Shown here one piece after another: positions 50,686-59,705 of a stretch of DNA of 64,000 bases. The notes beneath the pieces were generated by a model. The model made no database searches. It saw only the letters and a list, made by a program, of their open reading frames with translations, and was not told the origin of the DNA. The translations under genes and the position numbers were made by a program. The stretch comes from an uncultured Carboxylicivirga sp. (lineage in GTDB: Bacteria > Bacteroidota > Bacteroidia > Bacteroidales > Marinilabiliaceae): assembly GCF_963674565.1 (NCBI RefSeq), contig NZ_OY771430.1, forward strand, positions 806,001 through 870,000. Reading direction: 5' to 3'. Each line of letters begins with the position of its first letter. The stretch's first letter is position 1.

Positions 50686-53034
50686 ATGAAAAGAATGAAG
50701 CCGTTTTTTGGTTTGATTGTATTGGCATCAATGATTGTTTCGATGAGTCTTTCATCGTGCCAGCCTGTAAAACCAAAACATACTTTCGAAATTGGGAAAG
50801 ATGATTTTTTAATCGATGGACAACCTTTCCAAATCAGATGCGGAGAAATGCACTTTGCACGTGTACCTAAAGAATATTGGCGTCACCGTTTACAAATGAC
50901 CAAGGCATTGGGTATGAATACCATTTGTGCCTATTTATTCTGGAACTATCACGAACGAACACCTGGTGAATTTACCTGGGAAGGTCAGGCAGATGTAGCT
51001 GAGTTCTGCGAAATGGCACAAGAGGAAGGCCTTTGGGTTATTTTACGTCCCGGACCATATGCCTGTGCTGAGTGGGAAATGGGAGGATTACCCTGGTGGT
51101 TGTTAAAATACGATGATATAGCTTTACGTTCCACTGATCCTCGTTATGTTGAAGCTTCTCAGCGCTATCTAAAAGAAGTAGGCAGGGTTTTGGGTCCACA
51201 GCAAATTACCAATGGCGGTCCGATATTGATGGTTCAGGTTGAAAATGAATATGGTTTTTATTCAGATGATGCTGAATATATGGGAGTAATGCGTCAGGCT
51301 ATTTTAGACGCAGGATTTAATGTGCCATTGTTCTCATGTAATCCTAAGCATACATTAAAACGAGGATATCGCGATGATTTATTTCCGGTAGTTAACTTTG
51401 GGGCAGATCCTGCTGATGGATTTGCAAAATTGCGTGAGATTCTGCCAGAAGGTCCGTTAATGTGTGGAGAATTCTATTCTGGATGGTTTGATACCTGGGG
51501 AACACCACATACATTCGGGAATACTGAAGCCTATTTGCGAGATATGGAATATATGCTTAAAGAAGGAGCTTCTTTTAGTATTTATATGGCTCATGGTGGA
51601 ACTTCATTTGGTTTCTGGGGTGGAGCAGATCGTCCGTTCAAGCCTGATTGTTCAAGCTATGACTATGGTGCACCCATCAGTGAAGCAGGTTTAACAACGC
51701 CTAAGTTTTTTGAAACTCAGGAATTGATTTCGCGATACCTGATGCCAGGTGAAGAAGCCTTGCCTGAACCACCGGCACCAATGCCTTCAACCACTTTCGA
51801 AAAAGTAACTTTATCACAGTTCGCACCTTTATTTGATAATCTGCCTGAACCGGTAGTTGGCGATGAGCCAAAGAATATGGAATATTACGACCAGGCAAGA
51901 GGTAGTATGGTTTATCGAACAACATTACCAGCGGGACCAGCCTGCACATTTAGTGTTGGAGCAGCCAATGATTTTGCATGGGTTTATGTTGATGGGGACG
52001 AAGTTGGTTTGATGGATCGTCGTAAACGTAATTATTCAGTTACTATTCCTGCACGTGAGGCAGAAAGTACTGTAGAGATATTTGTTCATGCAATGGGTCG
52101 TATCAACTTTGGAAAAGAGGTACACGATCGTAAAGGTTTGAATGCACCGGTTACATTCAAAAACAATGGACAAGAAATTAAATCGGGGCAATGGGAAATC
52201 TTCAATCTGGATTACAAGGATCAGATGCTGGCCGGACTAAAATACTCTGAAAGAACAGAACCTAATACCAAACCGGGTATTTGGAAAGGTTCGTTTACGG
52301 TTGATAAACTGGGAGATACTTATCTTGATGTGTCGACATGGGGTAAAGGAGTAGTATGGGTTAACGGACATGCTTTAGGACGGTACTGGAATATTGGTCC
52401 TACACAAACTATGTTTATCCCTGCACCCTGGTTGAAAAAGGGTGAGAACGAAATTTTGATTCTTGATATTGTGGGGCCGCAGGCAATGACTATTGAAGGA
52501 GTTGAAACTCCTGTTTTGGATCAGTTAAAGCCTGAAAACGATTTTTCTGGTAAACGACGAAATCAAGGTGAATTGCAAATAAATGGAAAGCAACCGGTGT
52601 TAAAAGCATCTTTTAAACCGGGAGGAGAAGCACAAACAGTGAAGTTTGATAAAACAGTGAAAGGCCGATTATTTTGTCTTGAGGCCCTCAGTGCAATGAA
52701 TGGGGATCGTTATGCTGCTATTGCAGAATTCGATATTCTGGATGCAAAAGGTAACGCAATCAGTCACGAAAATTGGACAATTGCCTATGTGAGTAGCGAA
52801 GAATCGAGTGGTGAAAACGGCATCGCTGAAAATGCTATCGATGGTCAGACATTTAATTTCTGGCATACATCATGGAGTATTACCCAACCGGAATACCCTC
52901 ATCAAATAGTTATCGATTTGGGAGCCGAAACAGAAATTTCTGGTTTTGTTTATGTCCCTCGTATGGACGACAAAGCTCCCGGAAGAATCAAGGATTATCA
53001 AGTATTTATCGGAAACGACCTGGTTAAGAAGTAA
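50686..53034 (+). CDS. GH35 beta-galactosidase lipoprotein
   Basis: A 782-residue exported lipoprotein (lipobox LSSC, Cys25). The GH35 barrel is complete: the opening GEMHFARVPKEYWRHRL, TICAYLFWNYHE, RPGPYACAEWEMGGLPWWL, the acid/base Glu188 in VENEYG, and the nucleophile Glu262 in MCGEFYSGW. Beyond the barrel come beta domains with GKGVVWVNGHALGRYWNIGPTQT (jelly roll) and a C-terminal discoidin-like segment (about 660-782) that seems to end early. It would release terminal beta-galactose at the cell surface or in the periplasm. It is a single-gene unit with a strong terminator. Confidence 0.94.
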   Translation: MKRMKPFFGLIVLASMIVSMSLSSCQPVKPKHTFEIGKDDFLIDGQPFQIRCGEMHFARVPKEYWRHRLQMTKALGMNTICAYLFWNYHERTPGEFTWEGQADVAEFCEMAQEEGLWVILRPGPYACAEWEMGGLPWWLLKYDDIALRSTDPRYVEASQRYLKEVGRVLGPQQITNGGPILMVQVENEYGFYSDDAEYMGVMRQAILDAGFNVPLFSCNPKHTLKRGYRDDLFPVVNFGADPADGFAKLREILPEGPLMCGEFYSGWFDTWGTPHTFGNTEAYLRDMEYMLKEGASFSIYMAHGGTSFGFWGGADRPFKPDCSSYDYGAPISEAGLTTPKFFETQELISRYLMPGEEALPEPPAPMPSTTFEKVTLSQFAPLFDNLPEPVVGDEPKNMEYYDQARGSMVYRTTLPAGPACTFSVGAANDFAWVYVDGDEVGLMDRRKRNYSVTIPAREAESTVEIFVHAMGRINFGKEVHDRKGLNAPVTFKNNGQEIKSGQWEIFNLDYKDQMLAGLKYSERTEPNTKPGIWKGSFTVDKLGDTYLDVSTWGKGVVWVNGHALGRYWNIGPTQTMFIPAPWLKKGENEILILDIVGPQAMTIEGVETPVLDQLKPENDFSGKRRNQGELQINGKQPVLKASFKPGGEAQTVKFDKTVKGRLFCLEALSAMNGDRYAAIAEFDILDAKGNAISHENWTIAYVSSEESSGENGIAENAIDGQTFNFWHTSWSITQPEYPHQIVIDLGAETEISGFVYVPRMDDKAPGRIKDYQVFIGNDLVKK

Positions 53035-53054
53035 ATTATATTTACATCAAAATG

Positions 53055-53085
53055 AACAAGGCTGTCTGTTTCAGACAGCCTTGTT
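53055..53085. terminator. Terminator of the GH35 gene
   Basis: AACAAGGCTGTCTG (53055-53068) pairs perfectly over 14 bp with CAGACAGCCTTGTT (53072-53085) across TTT, with TTATT after it. It also separates the convergent nitrogen cluster. Confidence 0.9.
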
Positions 53086-53124
53086 TTATTATGTTTGTGA
53101 ACTTTTTAGTTGAATGTTTTTAAT

Positions 53125-53835
53125 TTATCCTTCAAGAAAGTAGCCGTTATCGCTTAACTCTTCTTCAAATTTAGGAAGATCGGGGATGCCTAATTTTTTG
53201 CCTTTTGCAATTAAAAGACCTTCTTTTTTAAGGGCAGATATCATTCTGATAGCTTGTTCCTGAGAGGTACCTGCAAAATCAGCAATATCTTTTCGTGATA
53301 AGGTGATATTGAAATATCCGTCAGTTTGGCCAAATTTTCGCTTTATAAATAACAAACCATTGATAACTTTTTCGCGAACGGTCATTTTAGCAAAGCGCTT
53401 GGCATTGGCTTCACTCTTCTGTAACTGATCAGCATAAAACAACATAAAGTCGAACATTAATTCGGGTGTTTTATGAAGCATCTCTATCAGTTCGGTTGTT
53501 GGAAAATGACATAAAACAGCATCTGTTACTGCGCTGGCACTAATGTCATAAACATAGTTGGTTCCAAAACCTCGGTGTCCTACAATTTCTCCTTCTTTCG
53601 AAAAACGAATAATCTGAGACTCTGTGTTGGCCGTGTTTTTATAAACTTTTACACAGCCATCGTATACAAAGTATAAACCATTCACCGGTGCTCCTTCCAG
53701 AATAAATTGCTGTCCCTTAGCACATCTAAAGGTGTTTTTAATCTTTAGAAAAGGTTGCAGCGATTTAGCCTTCAGATGTTTGTGAATTAAACACTGATCA
53801 TTATTACATAGGTTGCAGTTGTATGATTCTCCCAT
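53125..53835 (-). CDS. Fnr-type regulator with N-terminal CxxCx4C (nitrogen cluster, distal)
   Basis: A 236-residue Crp/Fnr protein. Its N-terminus carries Cys7, Cys10 and Cys15 (CNLCNNDQC); a fourth Cys lies in VLCHFPTTEL, where E. coli FNR has Cys122 (VCEIPFETL). The four positions match the ligands of the FNR 4Fe-4S cluster. The sensory barrel is followed by a DNA-binding domain with LSRKDIADFAGTSQEQAIRMISALKKEG, carrying Glu and Arg at the contact positions of the recognition helix. It is the last gene of the cluster (6 bases after the ABC ATPase gene) and a paralogue of 59706-60425. Role: oxygen or NO control of nitrogen genes (inference). Confidence 0.88.
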   Translation of the reverse strand: MGESYNCNLCNNDQCLIHKHLKAKSLQPFLKIKNTFRCAKGQQFILEGAPVNGLYFVYDGCVKVYKNTANTESQIIRFSKEGEIVGHRGFGTNYVYDISASAVTDAVLCHFPTTELIEMLHKTPELMFDFMLFYADQLQKSEANAKRFAKMTVREKVINGLLFIKRKFGQTDGYFNITLSRKDIADFAGTSQEQAIRMISALKKEGLLIAKGKKLGIPDLPKFEEELSDNGYFLEG

Positions 53836-53841
53836 AATAGC

Positions 53842-54627
53842 TTAGTGATCCAAAAATTCCAATAAATGCTGGCGATACTTATAAAAATCAGGATGTTCAA
53901 TCGTACTTTGACGTTCACGGGGACGGGCCAGTTCAATGTGGGCAATATCTCCCACTTTGGCATAAGGACCTCCGGTCATCATAATTACCCGGTCGGAAAG
54001 AAAAATGGCTTCGTCCACATCATGGGTCACCATAACCGCCGTTATTTGCTCTTTCGACCATACATCAATCAAAACATCCTGCAGTTCAATACGAGTCATT
54101 GAGTCTAGCATTCCAAAGGGTTCATCTAGTAATAAAACCTTTGGTTTAAGAGCAAATGCCCTAGCTATACCTACTCTTTGCTGCATTCCCTGCGATAAGC
54201 TACCGGCTTTTTTATGCAAAGCATTTCCCAAACCTACTTTATTGAGGTAATATTTGCAAATGTCTTCCCTTTGTTTTTTAGTTCCATGAGCAAACACCTG
54301 TTTTACACCCAGCAGTACGTTCTCAAGTGCTGTCATCCATGGGAACAGGCTGGGAGATTGAAATACTACCGCACGGTCGGGGCCTGCGCCAATGATTTTT
54401 CGTGATTCCAATAATATTTTTCCAGAGGTTATATCATTTAAGCCGGCAATCATGGTTAATAGAGTTGATTTACCACAACCTGAATGGCCAATAATGGAGA
54501 TGAATTCCTTTTCTTTTATCTGAAGCTGAAAGTCTTCCAAAACAACGAACTCACCATTGGGTGTTGGATACGATTTTTTGATGTCAAGACATTCGAGCAT
54601 TGTTTTATGTTTCGCAATTGCTTCCAT
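53842..54627 (-). CDS. nrtD: Nitrate/nitrite ABC transporter ATP-binding protein (NrtD-like)
   Basis: A 261-residue ABC ATPase: Walker A GHSGCGKST, signature LSQGMQQRVGIARA and Walker B VLLLDEPFGMLD. It belongs to the nitrate/sulfonate/taurine subfamily; assignment to nitrate or nitrite rests on the neighbouring permease, binding protein and nirBD genes. It energises the importer together with the second ATPase at 54646-55500. The gap to that gene is 18 bases. It lacks any extra C-terminal regulatory domain. Confidence 0.9.
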   Translation of the reverse strand: MEAIAKHKTMLECLDIKKSYPTPNGEFVVLEDFQLQIKEKEFISIIGHSGCGKSTLLTMIAGLNDITSGKILLESRKIIGAGPDRAVVFQSPSLFPWMTALENVLLGVKQVFAHGTKKQREDICKYYLNKVGLGNALHKKAGSLSQGMQQRVGIARAFALKPKVLLLDEPFGMLDSMTRIELQDVLIDVWSKEQITAVMVTHDVDEAIFLSDRVIMMTGGPYAKVGDIAHIELARPRERQSTIEHPDFYKYRQHLLEFLDH

Positions 54628-54645
54628 AATAATTGTGTTTAGCAG

Positions 54646-55500
54646 TTAAAAAGGCAATTTCCGGTTTGCCAGTTGTGGTATTAAATCAGGCAAAACGAGT
54701 GATTCATCAGAAATAGTTTCTCGTTTTGTTCCAACCTTATTTAAATAACCAATAATGTTATTGCGCTCTTTCTTAAAATTAGGATCCGCATTTATGGCGG
54801 CTTTATCCCGTGGTCGTGAAAACCCGATAACAAATTCATCTCCCAGTGTTGCATTGGGTCCTGGTGTGAGTGGAATTACTCTGTCAGCCAGTAAAATGCC
54901 TTCGTCCACATCGTTGGTGATCAGGATAACCGTTTTCTTTGATTCTCGCCATATGCGTTCAATCTCAATCTGCAAACTTCCTCTCGTTAAGGCATCCAAA
55001 GCACTTAAAGGTTCATCCATCAATAAAACCTCAGGATCCATTGCCAGGGCCCTAGCAACTGAAACACGTTGGCGCATACCTCCTGAAAGTTCTTTGGGGC
55101 GTTTGCCCAATGCAGCAGTTAGATTAACCATACTGATGTATTTACGGATGTGTTCTTCCCGATCGTTTGATGACATTTTAGGGAAAACCTGTTTAACCGC
55201 CAACTCAACGTTTCCATGAACAGAAAGCCAGGGCAGCAGAGAATAATTCTGAAACACGACGCCTCTGTCAGGACCCGGTCCATTTATCTTTTTTCCTTTC
55301 AGAAGGATCTCACCCTCGTCGGGTTCTGTTAATCCGGCAATCAGACTGATTAAGGTTGTTTTTCCACTTCCGGTAAACCCAACGATTGCGATAAATTCAC
55401 CTTCGTTTATTTTCAAATTAATGTTTTTCAGAACCTCCACCTTCTGGTCACCGGTTCCATAGCTCTTACTAACATTTCGTAGTTCTAAGAATGGTGTCAT
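54646..55500 (-). CDS. nrtC: Nitrate/nitrite ABC transporter ATP-binding protein (NrtC-like)
   Basis: An ABC ATPase of 284 residues from the ATG at 55500: Walker A GFTGSGKTT, signature LSGGMRQRVSVARA and Walker B VLLMDEPLSALDA. I prefer this start because the longer frame (ATG at 55533) overlaps the permease gene. Cyanobacterial NrtC carries a C-terminal solute-binding-like domain that senses nitrate; here only a tail of about 30 residues follows the ATPase, so that domain is missing. With NrtD it forms a heterodimeric motor. The ordering permease, this ATPase, NrtD is typical of Nrt loci. Confidence 0.9.
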   Translation of the reverse strand: MTPFLELRNVSKSYGTGDQKVEVLKNINLKINEGEFIAIVGFTGSGKTTLISLIAGLTEPDEGEILLKGKKINGPGPDRGVVFQNYSLLPWLSVHGNVELAVKQVFPKMSSNDREEHIRKYISMVNLTAALGKRPKELSGGMRQRVSVARALAMDPEVLLMDEPLSALDALTRGSLQIEIERIWRESKKTVILITNDVDEGILLADRVIPLTPGPNATLGDEFVIGFSRPRDKAAINADPNFKKERNNIIGYLNKVGTKRETISDESLVLPDLIPQLANRKLPF

Positions 55501-55519
55501 AGTTTCTAATTTTTGGAGG

Positions 55520-56611
55520 TTATTTATTTTCAAAACTTACCAGACGTTGCAGGAACATCATGATACGGTCGAGTAAAAATCCGATGATACCAATAACGAA
55601 CATGGCTACAATAATTTTAGCATTAGAGTCATTGGCTCCATTCTGGAACTCTTCCCATACAAATGAACCCAGACCCGGACTTTGAGCCAGTAGCTCAATG
55701 GCTATCAATACCATCCATGCAACCGATAGTGTAATTCGTAATCCGGTAAATATCATTGGTATAGAGGCTGGCAATATCACCTTGAAAACGTTGTTGAAAA
55801 CACCTAAACGAAGAACTTTAGCTACATTTAAGAAATCCTTATCAACCGAGGATACACCCATGGTAGTGTTAACCAGTGTTGCCCACATACTACATAGTCC
55901 CACACTGATAAACGATATAATAAATGATTTGTCTGAATCGCTGTTTGCCAAAACTGTTTTAATCACCATAGATACCAACAATAGCCATACTACGGGTGAT
56001 ACAGGTTTAAATATTTGAATAATCCAGTTGATGGCTGTTCGAAGCGTTTCGCTTAAACCCAAGACAATTCCTGCAGGGATGGCCAAAAATGCTGCCAATA
56101 AAAATCCTGCAAATACAGTTTTTAAACTGGTTAATATCTGATCAACAAAAGAGGGACGACCAGTATATCGAATGGAAGCGAGACCTTTTTCTTCACGTTG
56201 AGCATTGAGGGTTGCTGTTTTTTCTTTAAAAGCCTTTTTATCAGCTGAGATGGTTTTGAAGTCGTTCCAAAGGGTAATAGCCCCGTTTTTCACATCAGCC
56301 GGAGAAGGAAGTGAGTTAGGTTTGCAGCTTACATTACCAGAATCGATACAGTCCTGCATTTCCTGCGCAGCAGTTTCGCCCTGATCTGTTCTGGCTTTTT
56401 CAATTTTACGGTCGCGTTCGATACCATATAAATACTCAGCGCCATAATTACAAACACCCAGGAAAAGGAATATGGAAGCTACGGGTACCACTATTTTTTG
56501 CAGAACCAGTTTAATGTTTTTGTCTTTCTCTTTACCACGGATAAGATCAAATAGTGGTTCAAGAAAACTGAGTCCGATCCATTTTATGGTTTTATTAAGT
56601 TTTGAATTCAT
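55520..56611 (-). CDS. nrtB: Nitrate/nitrite ABC transporter permease (NrtB-like)
   Basis: A 363-residue inner-membrane permease. One membrane segment near residue 40 is followed by an insertion of about 100 periplasmic residues containing two cysteines (DCIDSGNVSC), then the five-helix BPD-transport core. The ATPase-contact EAA-like loop appears near LPASIPMIFTGLRITLSVAW. Plain NrtB proteins are some 270-300 residues; the insertion makes this the longer type. The gene follows the binding-protein gene after 140 bases that contain a hairpin. Confidence 0.9.
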   Translation of the reverse strand: MNSKLNKTIKWIGLSFLEPLFDLIRGKEKDKNIKLVLQKIVVPVASIFLFLGVCNYGAEYLYGIERDRKIEKARTDQGETAAQEMQDCIDSGNVSCKPNSLPSPADVKNGAITLWNDFKTISADKKAFKEKTATLNAQREEKGLASIRYTGRPSFVDQILTSLKTVFAGFLLAAFLAIPAGIVLGLSETLRTAINWIIQIFKPVSPVVWLLLVSMVIKTVLANSDSDKSFIISFISVGLCSMWATLVNTTMGVSSVDKDFLNVAKVLRLGVFNNVFKVILPASIPMIFTGLRITLSVAWMVLIAIELLAQSPGLGSFVWEEFQNGANDSNAKIIVAMFVIGIIGFLLDRIMMFLQRLVSFENK

Positions 56612-56674
56612 TATCAGGATTGTTTTAGTTGGAGAAAATTAATGTTGATACATGAAGAACTGTGTAATGGTGGA

Positions 56675-56715
56675 GGAGGGAAGCTGCTACATTCCGGAAA
56701 GAACAGCTCCCTTCC
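56675..56715 (-). promoter_or_regulatory. Intra-operon hairpin between nrtA and nrtB
   Basis: GGAGGGAAGCTG (56675-56686) can pair with CAGCTCCCTTCC (56704-56715) with one bulge on each side. No T run follows on the minus strand, so it is not a standard terminator; it may stabilise the nrtA end of the mRNA so that more binding protein than permease is made. Confidence 0.45.
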
Positions 56716-56751
56716 TTAATCACCAACTAAACACAATCTCCGTTGGATTAT

Positions 56752-58131
56752 TTATTGATCTTTGTTTCCTATTTGAAATTTGGTTAGATAATCATTTGGT
56801 TTTTTACCGTCAAACTCAACACCATCAATGAAGTCTGTGGTGGCTGGTTTATATCCGTCGGTAGTGGGAATGTCGGTAGCCGGAATTTTACCTTCGGCAA
56901 CCAGGGCCTCAGCAGCCTTTTGCCAAATCTCAGGTTTATATACTTTCTGTGCAGTTTCGAAATACCAGCTATCGTCTTTTGCTTCCGGAATCTGCCCCCA
57001 TCGACGCATTTGAGTTAAGAACCATACTGCATCCGAATAGAATGGATAAGTGGCATTGTATCTGTAAAACACATTAAAATCAGGTAATGATCGCTTATCA
57101 CCTTTTTCAAATTCAAAAGTTCCTGTCATTGAGTTAGCGATTACAATTGAATCGGCACCTACATAATCGGGCATTGAAAGAATACCTACAGCTTTCGCTC
57201 TGTTGGCTGGCTCATCAAGCCATTTACCAGCTCTGATTAAAGCTTTTGTAACAGCGATGGCAGTATTAGGATTTTCATCGATAAACTTTTGAGTCATCAC
57301 AAAAACCTTTTCAGGATTATTTTTCCATATTTCGTAGTTGGTAACAACAGGCACTCCAATTTGCTTGAATACTGCCTGTTGGTTCCATGGTTCACCAACA
57401 CAATATCCATAGATAGTTCCAGCTTCGAGTGTTGCCGGCATCTGTGGCGGAGGTGTAACAGAAAGCAGTACTTCAGCATCGACCTGTCCCTGTATATTTT
57501 CAGCTGTATACATTCCCGGATGAATTCCGGCAGCCGCCAGCCAGTAACGTATTTCGTAGTTATGTGTCGAAACCGGAAATACCATGCCCATTTTAAAAGG
57601 CTTGCCATCGTGTTTATAACTTTCTATAACAGGTTTTAAAGCATCTGCCTTTATTGGATGAACCGGTTTTCCATCAGCATCAACCGGCACATGTTCTTTC
57701 ATCTTGTCCCATATGGCATTCGAAACTGTTATTCCATTTCCATTCAAATCCATCGAGAAAGGTGTAACCAATGCAGCTTGACGACCAAATCCAGCAGCTG
57801 CAGCGATGGGCTGTCCGGCCAGCATATGTGAGCCATCTAATTCACCGTCAATCACACGGTCTAAAACATTCTTCCAGTTCGATTGAGCTTCAATGGTTAC
57901 AAATAAACCTTCCTCTTCGAAGTATCCTAACTCTTTTGCAATTGCCAGAGGGGCCATATCGGTTAGTTTAATAAAACCAAATGTTAATTGTGGTTTTTCA
58001 ATCAATAATGCAGTTGATTCGGTACTTGTAGTGCTTTCCGATGATTTTGGTTTTCCGGAACCGCCACACGAACTTAAGGCTACCGCAGCCAGAGCTATAA
58101 GTGTGAATTGTAATTTTTTAAATGCTTTCAT
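56752..58131 (-). CDS. nrtA: Nitrate/nitrite-binding lipoprotein (NrtA-like)
   Basis: A 459-residue lipoprotein solute-binding protein (LSSC, Cys22). The binding domain opens with LTFGFIKLTDMAPLAIAKELGYFEEEGL and contains HMLAGQPIAAAAGFGRQA, VFPVSTHNYEIRYWLAAAGIHPG and YCVGEPWNQQAVFKQIGVPVVTNYEIWKNNPEKVF, all of the NrtA/CmpA type. It delivers nitrate or nitrite (or, less likely, bicarbonate) to NrtB. It follows the porin gene after 35 bases and is probably in one transcript with it. Confidence 0.92.
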   Translation of the reverse strand: MKAFKKLQFTLIALAAVALSSCGGSGKPKSSESTTSTESTALLIEKPQLTFGFIKLTDMAPLAIAKELGYFEEEGLFVTIEAQSNWKNVLDRVIDGELDGSHMLAGQPIAAAAGFGRQAALVTPFSMDLNGNGITVSNAIWDKMKEHVPVDADGKPVHPIKADALKPVIESYKHDGKPFKMGMVFPVSTHNYEIRYWLAAAGIHPGMYTAENIQGQVDAEVLLSVTPPPQMPATLEAGTIYGYCVGEPWNQQAVFKQIGVPVVTNYEIWKNNPEKVFVMTQKFIDENPNTAIAVTKALIRAGKWLDEPANRAKAVGILSMPDYVGADSIVIANSMTGTFEFEKGDKRSLPDFNVFYRYNATYPFYSDAVWFLTQMRRWGQIPEAKDDSWYFETAQKVYKPEIWQKAAEALVAEGKIPATDIPTTDGYKPATTDFIDGVEFDGKKPNDYLTKFQIGNKDQ

Positions 58132-58166
58132 AACGTTTGTGTTTAAGTTTTTTATGGTGATGTGTT

Positions 58167-59522
58167 TTATAAGAATTTAGGAGTAAAGGCTACCATGATC
58201 CATCCCCAGGCTTGAGTTCCTTTGATGTCGGATGAAGGGTTTCCGAATTTTAATTGTTTCATGGCATCGCTGATACCAAACATTTGTGAATAGCCTGCTT
58301 TTAATGTGAATTCAGGAGCAATTTTATAGGAATATACCAGATCTAGTTCGGTTCCAAGTGATCCGCTGTATGCTTCTCCAGTGGTTGCATTGGTGCGTTC
58401 TTCAGGTGCTGAGAAATAATGCAAATGCCCCATAAGACTTGATTTCTCACTTATTTTAAAGGAAGTTTTCAGATAAATATCTAATAATCCGGCACTTTGT
58501 GCATTGGCTCCTCCATGTCCGTTACCTACATAGAAATAGTCCATAAATCCGTAGAATTTGTGATTGGTACCATAGCTTGGTGACCATCCTTCCAATTTAT
58601 CACCTGTAGATGAATCGTCTCCACTCAGGTAATCAACTCCAATTAAAGGACTTCCGGCTACTTTGGGTAGTTGAACGTAAAGGTTAAACATATATCCTGC
58701 CAGATCAACTTTTGTATAACTACCATCATCATTGGCTACTTTAGCAAAAGTGCCTCCTGTGTAGTAGAACTGTCCACCTGCTTTTACATCTCCAAAAACA
58801 AAATCAGGTGTTAAGCCAAATGTGAGGTTACTGTGAGTTCTTGTTGATACCGCATCAGATTGATACATATCATTTACTAACATGAATCCAATCGAATTCT
58901 TATCAAAGCTCTTTTTGTAATAGGCCATTAACTGGCTTTTAGGCAAACCAAGGTTAAAAATGCGGTTGTTGGTTCCTCCACCGGTTGTTGCATTATAGTT
59001 GTTGCCAGTAAGCTTGGCAGGCTCAGGTAAACCATCTCCGTAACCAGCCTGGTTCCATGAAGCCATCAGGTCAAACTGGTTTCCTTTATCATCTTTATAC
59101 ATATATCGCACGGCATCAAACGAGCGCGCCTGCATGGCCCAATCCAGTGTTCCAATAAAACGATGACCATCGTATGCCATTTCCTGGCGGCCAATTCGAA
59201 AAGTTGATTTTTCCGATGCATAATAATCAGCATAAGCCTCATGAGCGCTTAATAGCTGATCTGATTTATTGATTTGACCGGTTTCTCCCCATATACGAAT
59301 GTCCTGAACAGAAAGCTTAAATCCTACTTTATCTTTTTTATAGGAGGCTGCAATGCGGGCTCGATGTTCAATAAAGGCTGCTGGTTCTTCGCCTTCCAGA
59401 ATAGGTTTTTTAAACCCGTTACGTACTTCTCCACGAGCGCGATATTGTCCTTCAAATGTTAATTGTGCTTTTGCTCCAGCAATACATGCCGCTAACAAAA
59501 TAAAAGTGGTGAGTCTTTTCAT
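58167..59522 (-). CDS. Alginate-export-type outer-membrane porin in the nitrogen cluster
   Basis: A 451-residue outer-membrane protein with signal peptide (to AGAKAQ) and the alginate-export family pattern: LTFEGQYRARGEVRNGF, FIEHRARIAASYKKDKVGFKLSVQDIRIWGE, AYADYYASEKSTFRIGRQEMAYDGHRFIGTLDWAMQARSFDAVRYMY. The end is MVAFTPKFL. Though named for alginate export, this family serves many solutes; gene order (directly before nrtA) suggests that here it admits nitrate or nitrite across the outer membrane. It starts a transcript after the terminator at 59647-59671. Confidence 0.85.
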   Translation of the reverse strand: MKRLTTFILLAACIAGAKAQLTFEGQYRARGEVRNGFKKPILEGEEPAAFIEHRARIAASYKKDKVGFKLSVQDIRIWGETGQINKSDQLLSAHEAYADYYASEKSTFRIGRQEMAYDGHRFIGTLDWAMQARSFDAVRYMYKDDKGNQFDLMASWNQAGYGDGLPEPAKLTGNNYNATTGGGTNNRIFNLGLPKSQLMAYYKKSFDKNSIGFMLVNDMYQSDAVSTRTHSNLTFGLTPDFVFGDVKAGGQFYYTGGTFAKVANDDGSYTKVDLAGYMFNLYVQLPKVAGSPLIGVDYLSGDDSSTGDKLEGWSPSYGTNHKFYGFMDYFYVGNGHGGANAQSAGLLDIYLKTSFKISEKSSLMGHLHYFSAPEERTNATTGEAYSGSLGTELDLVYSYKIAPEFTLKAGYSQMFGISDAMKQLKFGNPSSDIKGTQAWGWIMVAFTPKFL

Positions 59523-59646
59523 ACTTATAGGTATTAATATTTGTTTTTATTTTGATGTAAAAGTATGGCTGACTCAACAAGAAAAATATGGTATTAAAAA
59601 GGATAAAATAGTCTTTTAATCATGAAATGATAATGTAAAATGATAT

Positions 59647-59671
59647 AAAAAAACCTGCGTTTACGCAGGTT
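59647..59671 (-). terminator. Terminator of the proximal Fnr-type gene
   Basis: On the minus strand AACCTGCG (59671-59664) pairs with CGCAGGTT (59659-59652), followed by a T run to 59647. It divides the cluster into a moa-nir-fnr transcript and a porin-nrt-fnr transcript. The palindrome ATCATGAAATGAT (59619-59631), between the terminator and the porin, is a weak operator candidate. Confidence 0.82.
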
Positions 59672-59705
59672 AAGTAGGTTAAATATTTGTAATGCAGGGT
59701 GTTGG

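Noticed and set aside
53842..58131. Sulfonate/taurine or bicarbonate ABC transporter
   Set aside because: The subfamily overlaps with these, but the genes sit between nirBD/moaE and two Fnr-type regulators, and there are no sulfonatase genes.
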